From a virus, in the IMG/VR virus record IMGVR_UViG_3300021962_000745, positions 1 through 21,777 of that record: a stretch of 21,777 nucleotides of DNA; one strand, 5' to 3'. This document shows, piece after piece, positions 13,463 to 19,328 of this stretch. How positions within the stretch are numbered: the first letter of the stretch is position 1; every line of letters begins with the position of its first letter. A program made the translations under genes and the position numbers. Under the pieces are notes generated by a model. It made no database searches. It was not told the DNA's origin and saw only the letters and a list, made by a program, of their open reading frames with translations.

Positions 13463-14134
13463 TCACTCGTCCAAGAACGCCGCGACAACGGCATCAACGC
13501 CACCGTTCTCCTCGGCGGCAGCGGCTTCCGCTTCCTTGGCGGCTTTGGTGTTGCGGTAGGCTTCACGAGCGGCCATGAGCTCACGCATGGCGTTCTGGAA
13601 GTCGTCGAGCTCGTCGTCCGACAGGCCGTCCTTGAACACGTCGCCCTGAACAGACTTGCCAGCGTCGTCCTTCTTGGTTGACCACTTGCCGACGACCGCC
13701 TCGGCCAGCCGCTGAGCTTTGGACTTCTCGGCCTCACCGCTCACAATCTTGGCAAGCTTGTTCTCGCTCTGGATGTCGTTGCGAGGATCATCGAACAGCT
13801 CCTTGACCAGCGAAGGCGTGGCCTGCGAGGAAAGCTCATCAGAGAAAAACCGCAGAGCGCCGACACTGTTCTCAAGGTAACGCTTGGCGGTGGCTTCCTT
13901 ACAAGCGCCGAGCAAGGCTTCCTTGACCTGCTTGCTGATGGCCCGTGGCAACTTACCCTTGACCAGCTTGACACCGGACAGGGAGGCAATGAGCTCGTGG
14001 TAGGCGCTCATCTTCTGGGCGTTGGCGATCTCGTTGTTGGCCTTGTTGTCGGCCTTGAGGCCAGAGATAACGGCCTCCGCTTTGGCGATGTGATCAACGG
14101 TAGCGGAAGCAAGTTCAAACTGCATTTTAGCCAT
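13463..14134 (-). CDS. Hypothetical Ala/Glu/Lys-rich protein (223 aa)
   Basis: ATG 14134 follows GAGGAGAT. The product is nearly all helical: residues 1-60 (DHIAKAEAVISGLKADN), a middle segment (KVKEALLGACKEATAKRY-like) and a coiled-coil-prone C-terminus rich in A, E and K (NTKAAKEAEAAAAEENGG), ending VVAAFLDE. This gene is richer in G and C at third codon positions than the recombination block. It stands between a terminator (14161-14180) and a palindrome, so it may be its own transcription unit and could be highly expressed. No family is recognised. Confidence 0.7.
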   Translation of the reverse strand: MAKMQFELASATVDHIAKAEAVISGLKADNKANNEIANAQKMSAYHELIASLSGVKLVKGKLPRAISKQVKEALLGACKEATAKRYLENSVGALRFFSDELSSQATPSLVKELFDDPRNDIQSENKLAKIVSGEAEKSKAQRLAEAVVGKWSTKKDDAGKSVQGDVFKDGLSDDELDDFQNAMRELMAAREAYRNTKAAKEAEAAAAEENGGVDAVVAAFLDE

Positions 14135-14160
14135 GATTGTATCTCCTCAGATTAGGCTAG

Positions 14161-14180
14161 AAAAAAGGGGCCGCAGCCCC
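14161..14180 (-). terminator. Rho-independent terminator, leftward
   Basis: On the minus strand a GGGGC/GCCCC stem with loop TGCG is followed directly by six Ts. It lies 11 bp after the stop of the 146-aa gene and upstream of the Ala/Glu/Lys-rich gene. Confidence 0.85.
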
Positions 14181-14190
14181 GGTGGGTTGG

Positions 14191-14631
14191 TTAAAGGTAA
14201 GGGGTGAAGTGGCAAAGCTTATTGAAGGCATGACCGAAATCTTTGCCAAGCTCCTCGAAACCTATTGGAGCGCAAAGAAACATTTTGCTGCCTTCGGGCA
14301 CTGAAACATGAACAATGTCTCCAACAGACAGGCTGGAGAAGGGTGAGCCGCGCCTGAACAAGCGCTCCACGTTTGGCAGGGCTTTGTGGTTCTCATACTC
14401 GAAGACCATCTCCAAGCCGTCAGTCACCTCCGCATCCTCAATCTTGTAGGCGGCAGCATGACCAAAGACCCCGTGGATCATGGCGTGGAGAAGCTTGGCC
14501 TCTGTGTCGTCGCCGCCAATGAACAACAGGTCAGCGTAGGCCTTACACTCTGGCAGAGAGCTCCAGCCCCCCTTGTTGACCTCGGCAACAGCCGCTGGCG
14601 ACAGGTGTTTTTTAAAGACGTGATATTCCAT
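14191..14631 (-). CDS. Hypothetical protein with YodL-like motif (146 aa)
   Basis: The stretch VERLFRRGSPFSSLSVGDIV followed by LCAPIGFEEL resembles the SLSVGD-I/V ... GF core of YodL-type small domains found in phage polyvalent and plasmid proteins. The N-terminus (MEYHVFKKHLSP) and middle (LLHAMIHGVFGH) are not recognised. ATG 14631 follows GGGAGAAAC. Similarity is by eye and modest; no function is assigned. Confidence 0.6.
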   Translation of the reverse strand: MEYHVFKKHLSPAAVAEVNKGGWSSLPECKAYADLLFIGGDDTEAKLLHAMIHGVFGHAAAYKIEDAEVTDGLEMVFEYENHKALPNVERLFRRGSPFSSLSVGDIVHVSVPEGSKMFLCAPIGFEELGKDFGHAFNKLCHFTPYL

Positions 14632-14645
14632 CGTGTTTCTCCCGA

Positions 14646-14891
14646 TTAGCTGTGTTTGAGGTCCATGCGGTACAAAGCGATGCCACGCTCGAAGATGTCG
14701 TGAGCGTCGCCGTCCTTGTCGAAGCCATACTCGCTGGCGAAGTCCATCGATGATGAGAACGAATAGCTGCCGCCGTAGCCCTCTTCATGCAGGTGGTAAG
14801 CCACCGACTTGGGCGTAGACGCCTCGGCGACAAGGCGCTTTCCGGCGTACATCTCTATCATGCCGTTTTTAGCGGCCACAAAGTCAATCAT
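14646..14891 (-). CDS. Hypothetical protein (81 aa)
   Basis: ATG 14891 follows GAAGGAGAG. The product has IDFVAAKNGMIEMYAGKRLV, an acidic and serine/aromatic-rich middle (YGGSYSFSSSMDFASEYGF) and a short C-terminal strand. The YGGSYSFSSS stretch suggests a small all-beta core. No family is recognised. Confidence 0.6.
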   Translation of the reverse strand: MIDFVAAKNGMIEMYAGKRLVAEASTPKSVAYHLHEEGYGGSYSFSSSMDFASEYGFDKDGDAHDIFERGIALYRMDLKHS

Positions 14892-14902
14892 TGTGCTCTC
14901 CT

Positions 14903-15127
14903 TCAGTAAAGGTATTCCCTCATTCCAACATCACGCTCAAAAAGGCCAAACCTACAGCCCTGATCAAAAATCCTTCTCATTTGCTCTTCATGCCAAGCCA
15001 TCGACATGACCATTGCTCGGCGCTCGGCCTCATTCCTGTCCAAGGTCTTAGTGTTGGTGAAGTACTTTCCGCGCCCCGCATCTACTGCGAAGCTGCCGTC
15101 CTTCAAAACTCTTACGTTGTATCTCAT
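14903..15127 (-). CDS. Hypothetical protein (74 aa)
   Basis: ATG 15127 follows GAGAGGATAATC, and the GAGGATAA also holds the stop of the upstream gene, so the two are coupled. The product begins MRYNVRVLKDGSFAVDAGRG (beta hairpin) and continues as a basic helix (NEAERRAMVMSMAWHEEQM) and an aromatic tail. A longer upstream extension lacks a ribosome-binding site. No family is recognised. Confidence 0.65.
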   Translation of the reverse strand: MRYNVRVLKDGSFAVDAGRGKYFTNTKTLDRNEAERRAMVMSMAWHEEQMRRIFDQGCRFGLFERDVGMREYLY

Positions 15128-15132
15128 GGTGA

Positions 15133-15282
15133 TTATCCTCTCTTCAGCGCTTCCATCAGCGCGGCTAGTTCGACGTTGGTCAGCATGATCGTGCTGAACG
15201 GATGTTTGACGTAGTAGGAAGCAACCCTGTTGGCGTTGGCCGCAGTAGGCGACTTCATGTACTTGGCTATCAATTTCTTCAC
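15133..15282 (-). CDS. Small conserved-type phage protein (49 aa), first gene of leftward operon
   Basis: GTG 15282 follows AGGGGAGAAC. The product MKKLIAKYMKSPTAANANRV continues with ASYYVKHPFSTIM and ends in a helix LAALMEALKRG. The KY-x-x-(S/N)PT-x-ANA-x-R pattern is familiar from short proteins in phage early regions, function unknown. An in-frame ATG at 15405 would add 41 residues but has no ribosome-binding site and runs through the predicted leader RNA, so the GTG is preferred. Confidence 0.65.
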   Translation of the reverse strand: MKKLIAKYMKSPTAANANRVASYYVKHPFSTIMLTNVELAALMEALKRG

Positions 15283-15704
15283 TATGTTCTCCCCTGATTG
15301 CACAATGATGCAGCGCATTCCCGACACGCTGCACTGTTCTGAAATCAAAAGTAGCGCCAGTTTCTCTAACTGCCTTTCCCGTTCTCTACCCTCCCAGCGT
15401 GGCATAACTAACCAATGGCATCTCGGCAGGAGTGCGTTTTGGAGGCGCAAGCCCGCTTTCCCGACAACCACCAGTCAATCAACTGCTTGGTCCGATACTT
15501 GAAATCGGCAGTACCCCGTTTGGTGGGAAGTCCAGTCTTCATGGGGAAGGGTGATGCCGGGGGATGGAAGCCCGACAGCCAATCCGCTAGGACCGAAACT
15601 ACCTCCGAGAGCCGAAGCTCTTCTCTCGTCTGTCGACGTTTGTCTCTCTTCCCCGGAGGTCTGGGGGCGTAAGCCCATGAGGGGCCACGACACCATAAGG
15701 TGCA
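15283..15704 (-). ncRNA. Hairpin-rich leader or non-coding RNA candidate (strand tentative)
   Basis: No convincing gene fits here, yet the sequence is full of complementary segments: TGCAGCG/CGCTGCA (15309-15333), CAGTT/AACTG (15358-15372), GCG-GGC/GCC-CGC (15434-15456), ACTG-CCGAT/ATCGG-CAGT (15482-15512), GAAG/CTTC (15527-15540), TGCCGGG/CCCGACA (15555-15577, one mismatch), ACCTCCG/CGGAGGT (15601-15660) enclosing AGAGC/GCTCT, GGGC/GCCC (15665-15676) and CACC/GGTG (15691-15702). A sigma70-like promoter at 15711-15738 would start a minus-strand transcript at about 15704, right at the last hairpin, and that strand holds a C-UUCG-G tetraloop. The plus strand instead has two GNRA loops, so orientation is not settled. 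It matches no RNA class I know. Confidence 0.5.
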
Positions 15705-15710
15705 TTGGGG

Positions 15711-15738
15711 ATAATATAGATATCTACAGACTTGTCTA
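15711..15738 (-). promoter_or_regulatory. Sigma70-like promoter, leftward
   Basis: The minus strand reads TAGACA (15733-15738), a 16-bp spacer, then TATTAT (15711-15716); each hexamer matches consensus at five of six positions. The expected transcription start is near 15704. It would drive the long leader and the leftward operon beginning at 15282. Confidence 0.6.
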
Positions 15739-15780
15739 CCCCTAAATTGAATTAAATTACTTTATTTAGAATAGGGAGAC

Positions 15781-15811
15781 TAAAACCCCAAGCAGACTGC
15801 GGGTTTGCAGT
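15781..15811 (+). other. Overlapping alternative hairpins
   Basis: ACTGC pairs with GCAGT (15796-15811), while AAACCC (15783-15788) pairs with GGGTTT (15801-15806), which is the loop of the first hairpin. The two cannot be arranged as simple separate stems, so this may be a pseudoknot or switch, or part of the packaging site upstream of TerS. Confidence 0.35.
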
Positions 15812-15845
15812 GACAAAAAAAGTTGGGTGAGGTAGATTGAAAGAA

Positions 15846-15857
15846 GTTCAATTGAAC
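15846..15857. promoter_or_regulatory. Perfect palindrome GTTCAATTGAAC (operator candidate)
   Basis: Identical to the site at 10893-10904 and flanked by AA and TTTT. It lies 71 bp upstream of the TerS start in the divergent control region and so could regulate the packaging/head operon. Confidence 0.55.
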
Positions 15858-15869
15858 TTTTATCAACCG

Positions 15870-15910
15870 TTAGGCGAAGCAGGCGCAACCCAAAACGCCG
15901 AAAGGCCTAG
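15870..15910 (+). other. Nested stem in the TerS leader (pac or 5'UTR structure candidate)
   Basis: The outer stem TAGGC (15871-15875)/GCCTA (15905-15909) encloses the inner stem GGCG (15882-15885)/CGCC (15896-15899). It ends about 10 bp before the GAGG ribosome-binding site of the small terminase gene. Small terminase genes often contain or adjoin the packaging start site; that role is inferred. Confidence 0.35.
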
Positions 15911-15928
15911 CGCAGCGTCGAGGTAACC

Positions 15929-16444
15929 ATGACAGATAAACCCAAGCTAACAGTCGTAGGTGGTACAGGCACTCAAAGAGGGAAGACCAAGAAGGTGACA
16001 AGGAAGAGTGCCATCCAGCCCAATGGGCTCACGGCAAAGCAAGAGGCCTTTGCATTGGCGGTGTTCGAGGGCAAAAGCTTTAGCGATGCATACCGGGAAG
16101 CTTATGACGCTGAGAACATGCAGCCAGCAACGATACACAGGCAGGCTTACGAGCTGGCAATTCACCCCAAGGTAGCAGCAAGGTTGGATGAGCTGCATAG
16201 TCAAAAGGAGAGGGAACGGCGCATGCAGTCGCTCTCTAGAAGCGATCTTGTTTTGAAACAGCTAGAAAAGATAGCTTTGGACGGGGACATGCAGGACGGT
16301 GCACGGGTCCGAGCACTGGAGCTGCTTGGCAAGAGCGTTGCACTGTTCACCGATAGGGTTGAGACCGAGGACAAGACTGACCGCACTGCGGCTGAGATCG
16401 AACGAGACCTCAAAGAGAAACTGAAGCGGCTGGGGCTGGGTTAG
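15929..16444 (+). CDS. Terminase small subunit (TerS)
   Basis: A 171-aa protein starting at ATG 15929 behind GAGGTAACC. A basic N-terminus (RGKTKKVTRKSA) precedes a helix-turn-helix region of the Terminase_2 type: LTAKQEAFALAVFEGKSFSD, AYREAYDAE and IHPKVAARLDEL (about residues 34-90). The C-terminal half is long and helical (oligomerisation), with acidic and basic charge runs up to LKEKLKRLGLG. TerS rings bind the packaging site and hand DNA to the large subunit. The gene starts the rightward packaging operon, two genes before TerL. Confidence 0.85.
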   Translation: MTDKPKLTVVGGTGTQRGKTKKVTRKSAIQPNGLTAKQEAFALAVFEGKSFSDAYREAYDAENMQPATIHRQAYELAIHPKVAARLDELHSQKERERRMQSLSRSDLVLKQLEKIALDGDMQDGARVRALELLGKSVALFTDRVETEDKTDRTAAEIERDLKEKLKRLGLG

Positions 16445-16750
16445 GGAAGGTGAGGTTTTTGCGACAATTATAAGGTATAGGTTTTTTTCCTTTTTTCTCT
16501 GACCCCCACCACCCCCCACCCCCCTTTGATCGGCGCGGCGTCGCGCGATTTACATACATGATATTCCCCACATCCAAACACCATCTAGGTTCACATGGGG
16601 GTCCGGGTACTATACCTAAAAAATTGAAACGCCTTCTAAGGCTCTGAGAGCCTCCGTGGAGTGCCGTCAACACTTCATAGGCTGGGGTAGTACATAATTC
16701 TCGTGATGGTTAGTCAGAGGCCGTCTCTGTGGCAAAGACGATAACTCCCT
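16445..16750. other. Gene-free segment between TerS and the next gene, with C-rich tract and small hairpins
   Basis: No gene with a ribosome-binding site was found. The segment holds a C-rich tract with runs of 5, 2, 6 and 6 Cs (16503-16524), a GC-only inverted repeat CGCG/CGCG (about 16529-16548), GGTA/TACC, GGCTC/GAGCC (loop TGA, near 16637-16649), CTCC/GGAG, and two mutually exclusive stems: CAGAG/CTCTG (16715-16729) versus CGTCT/AGACG (16722-16740). A packaging site or an untranslated regulatory leader would fit. Confidence 0.4.
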
Positions 16751-16840
16751 ATATATAATATATATATATATATAATATACTTATCTCTCTCTCTTTTAGA
16801 GAGAGAGAGAGTATATATAATAATATATAATATATATATA
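16751..16840 (+). other. AT/CT hairpin element, copy B
   Basis: An alternating AT-rich arm (16751-16780) is followed by an 11-bp perfect hairpin TCTCTCTCTCT/AGAGAGAGAGA with loop TTT (16784-16808) and a second AT-rich arm (16811-16840) largely complementary to the first. Layout and composition match the element at 6008-6102. Confidence 0.65.
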
Positions 16841-16923
16841 TTACGCGCGTTTATAATAAGCTGCCTGCGTTTGTCTGGTAATCCTCCACATCCTCCACAA
16901 GTTCCACAAGCTTCACAGGAAAG

Positions 16924-16935
16924 TTCAATAGAACT
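16924..16935. promoter_or_regulatory. Palindrome GTTCAATAGAAC (operator candidate)
   Basis: The site is flanked by AAA and TTTT and lies 52 bp upstream of the Q/P/Y-rich protein gene. It is the rightmost of the eight GTTC-N4-GAAC sites. An AT-rich stretch follows that could hold a promoter, but no good -35/-10 pair was found. Confidence 0.5.
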
Positions 16936-16987
16936 TTTCAATATTGTTTTTAATTGATATATTTGCTGGGCTTTGTTGGAGGGTCTT

Positions 16988-17770
16988 ATGGGCGCTGGTT
17001 CTATTGCTGCAAACACTTTACCACAAACAATGCCTGTTGGTTATGATAAGTTTGGCAATCAAATGCCTCAGTCAGGCAATCTTTTTGATGCGAGGATTAT
17101 GCCAATAGGAGAACCCGGCGTTTATCCACCCGGTGGCGGTAAGGGTGGGGGAAGGTCATATGTAGACAATTCATATGCAGTTGCCCCAACGCCAGTCCAA
17201 AGCCCATATGGCTACAGTTCTCGGAGCAACGTAGGCCAACAATACTCTCCTATGTTTTCTGCTCCTCAATACAATCAACCTCAGTATAGCCAACCTCAGT
17301 ACCAATCTTTTCAATCAATGCCACAGAGTTTTAATTATCAATCGCCAGCAATTGCACCCTATCCAAGCTATGGGGACCAGAATCAAATGGTCCTTCCATA
17401 TCCCGGCACTCGGCAATCTCCACCTCTGTCGCCGTTTGCAAACAGCCAAGAGTATCAGGCACTGATGGATTACAGGAAATCTTTAGCTCCAACTCCAGAA
17501 CAAAAAGCTAGATTGCAAGAACTTCGATCTGCCTTTGAGGGCACAAACGCATATAAAGACTACCGCATCCAGCAGTTAGAAGGACAACTTGGAATGGGTC
17601 GTGGGCTTGGTGGTTATCGTGATATGTATGGACCCAGAATCAATAGGCGGTTTGGCGGCTTCCAGCCATACCCAAGCCCTTCATACCCAAACATTGGAGA
17701 TGATGTTGGCATACCGGGGAAGGGTGGTGGGGTGCCAGTTATGCGAGACCCATCTTCTTTCCTTTACTAG
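16988..17770 (+). CDS. Low-complexity Q/P/Y/S/G-rich protein between terminase genes (260 aa)
   Basis: ATG 16988 follows GGAGGGT; a TTG at 16973 is in frame but less likely. The N-terminal third is glycine/proline-rich (EPGVYPPGGGKGGGRSY). The middle is a repetitive prion-like stretch built on QPQY-type units (YNQPQYSQPQYQSF, then SMPQSFNYQSP). A short helical segment follows (LAPTPEQKARLQELRSAF, NAYKDYRIQQLEGQLG), and the C-terminus is again glycine/arginine/proline-rich (GPRINRRFGGFQPYPSPSYP). No enzyme motif or signal peptide is seen. Its position in the packaging/head operon suggests a virion or packaging accessory protein. Family and function are unknown. Confidence 0.75.
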   Translation: MGAGSIAANTLPQTMPVGYDKFGNQMPQSGNLFDARIMPIGEPGVYPPGGGKGGGRSYVDNSYAVAPTPVQSPYGYSSRSNVGQQYSPMFSAPQYNQPQYSQPQYQSFQSMPQSFNYQSPAIAPYPSYGDQNQMVLPYPGTRQSPPLSPFANSQEYQALMDYRKSLAPTPEQKARLQELRSAFEGTNAYKDYRIQQLEGQLGMGRGLGGYRDMYGPRINRRFGGFQPYPSPSYPNIGDDVGIPGKGGGVPVMRDPSSFLY

Positions 17771-17779
17771 AAACGTGTA

Positions 17780-19288
17780 ATGAGAAAACACTCTTCGGTT
17801 ATCGACAAGATATCAAGCCTGCCAATAGATCAGCAGGCAGAAATACTTAGAGAGCTTGAAGCACTTGACTTGGCAAGGTCAAAGGAAGGTGCAAGAACAG
17901 ACTTCCTAGAGTTTGTTAGGATGATGTGGCCTAGCTTTATTGCTGGCAAACACCATCAAACAATGGCTGAAGCCTTTGAACAGGTGGCAAGAGGCGAGCT
18001 AAAGCGCCTGATCATCAACATGCCACCCCGTCACACCAAGTCAGAATTTGCTTCTTACCTCTTTCCTGCATGGTACTTAGGGCAATATCCCGAAAGAAAG
18101 GTTATTCAGACCGCACACACGGCGGAACTAGCTGTTGGGTTTGGCCGTAAGGTGCGTAACCTTATACAAGGAGAAGACTTTCAGAATGTTTTTTCTGGCA
18201 TCGAACTATCTTCGGACTCAAAAGCTGCTGGAAGATGGAACACCAACAAGAGAGGCGACTATTTTGCTATCGGCGTTGGCGGTGCTGTCACTGGTAAAGG
18301 CGCTGATGTTCTAATTATTGACGATCCACATTCAGAACAAGAGGCACAGCAGGGTCAATTCAACCCAGATGTCTATGATCGTGTCTACGAATGGTACACA
18401 TCTGGCCCAAGACAGCGTCTACAACCGGGCGGTGCTATCATTATTGTGATGACACGCTGGTCAAAGCGTGATCTTACCGGGCAAATCATCAAAAGATCGG
18501 CGGAAATTGAGGGCACTGATGAATGGAAGGTGATTGAACTTCCGGCAATCATGCCTTCTGGTAAATCATTATGGCCTGAGTTTTGGAAAATAGAGGAATT
18601 AGAGGCAATTAAGGCTGAAATTCCTGTATCCAAGTGGAATGCCCAGTACCAACAGAACCCAACCTCTGAAGAAGGCGCTCTTATTAAGCGTGAATGGTGG
18701 AGAGAATGGGAATATGACGAGCCACCCATGTGTCAGGGTATACTTCAGTCTTGGGATACAGCGTTTCTAAAGACACAACGCTCTGACTATAGCGCCTGTA
18801 CAACGTGGGGCATCTTTTACCACCAAGATATAAACGGCGGAACTACACCAAACCTGATATTGTTGGACGCATACAAGGAAAAGCTGGAGTTCCCAGAGCT
18901 CAAGCAACTAGCTTACGAGAAATATTGGGAGTATGAGCCGGATCAACTCATTGTTGAGAAGAAAGCCTCCGGTGCTCCCTTGATATTTGAGCTTCGGGCT
19001 ATGGGTTTACCCGTTACAGAGTTTACTCCTTCCCGTGGACAGGATAAAATTGCGCGTGTAAACGCAGTAACAGACCTGTTTGCTAGTGGAGTTGTGTGGC
19101 ATCCACCTACAAAAGGTGCGTATGATGTTATTGAGGAGTGTGCTTCTTTCCCATCGGGAGAGCACGATGATTATGTTGACTCGGTATCCCAAGCTTTGAT
19201 TCGGTTTAGACAGGGTGGATGGATTAGATCTGCTAACGATGACTATGACGATACACCCAAATATAGAAGACCAGTGGAATATTACTAA
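17780..19288 (+). CDS. Terminase large subunit (TerL)
   Basis: A 502-aa packaging motor. The ATPase domain has Walker A MPPRHTKSE (81-89), Walker B VLIIDDP (177-183) with a following acidic residue, and the coupling motif region IIIVMTRWS. The RNase H-like nuclease domain has SWDTA (D326), IVEKKASG (E393) and HDDYVDS (463-468), giving the three metal-binding acidic positions. It translocates DNA into the prohead through the portal encoded next and cuts it. The start has only a weak ribosome-binding site and lies nine bases after the previous stop, which suggests coupled translation. Length is typical for the family. Confidence 0.95.
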   Translation: MRKHSSVIDKISSLPIDQQAEILRELEALDLARSKEGARTDFLEFVRMMWPSFIAGKHHQTMAEAFEQVARGELKRLIINMPPRHTKSEFASYLFPAWYLGQYPERKVIQTAHTAELAVGFGRKVRNLIQGEDFQNVFSGIELSSDSKAAGRWNTNKRGDYFAIGVGGAVTGKGADVLIIDDPHSEQEAQQGQFNPDVYDRVYEWYTSGPRQRLQPGGAIIIVMTRWSKRDLTGQIIKRSAEIEGTDEWKVIELPAIMPSGKSLWPEFWKIEELEAIKAEIPVSKWNAQYQQNPTSEEGALIKREWWREWEYDEPPMCQGILQSWDTAFLKTQRSDYSACTTWGIFYHQDINGGTTPNLILLDAYKEKLEFPELKQLAYEKYWEYEPDQLIVEKKASGAPLIFELRAMGLPVTEFTPSRGQDKIARVNAVTDLFASGVVWHPPTKGAYDVIEECASFPSGEHDDYVDSVSQALIRFRQGGWIRSANDDYDDTPKYRRPVEYY

Positions 19289-19328
19289 CTAGTCTGTTAT
19301 ATTGTGCTGGAGTGTAGAGGAAAACAAT

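Noticed and set aside
13195-13737. 180-aa Arg/Pro/Ser-rich ORF on the minus strand
   Set aside because: The upstream part is an out-of-frame shadow of the 223-aa gene; the real gene begins at ATG 13389 with its own ribosome-binding site.
15133-15471. Longer version of the 49-aa gene starting at ATG 15405 or further upstream
   Set aside because: No ribosome-binding site at those starts, whereas GTG 15282 has AGGGGAG at good spacing. Kept only as an alternative.
15283-15704. RNase P RNA, tmRNA, group I intron or group II domain V
   Set aside because: The conserved core strings of these RNAs were looked for on both strands and not found.
15771-15779. T7-type phage RNA polymerase promoter (ATAGGGAGA)
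   Set aside because: Only the initiation part matches; the upstream recognition region differs, and no single-subunit RNA polymerase gene is in the window. The same string at the DUF4102 start is simply its ribosome-binding site.
16558-16647. 29-codon plus-strand ORF in the TerS downstream gap
   Set aside because: No ribosome-binding site and no recognisable product; more likely chance in a region with RNA-like stems.
1669-16935. LexA/SOS boxes for the GTTC-N4-GAAC palindromes
   Set aside because: The Gram-positive box has the opposite arm order (GAAC-N4-GTTC) and the alphaproteobacterial box is a direct repeat, so the match is only superficial.
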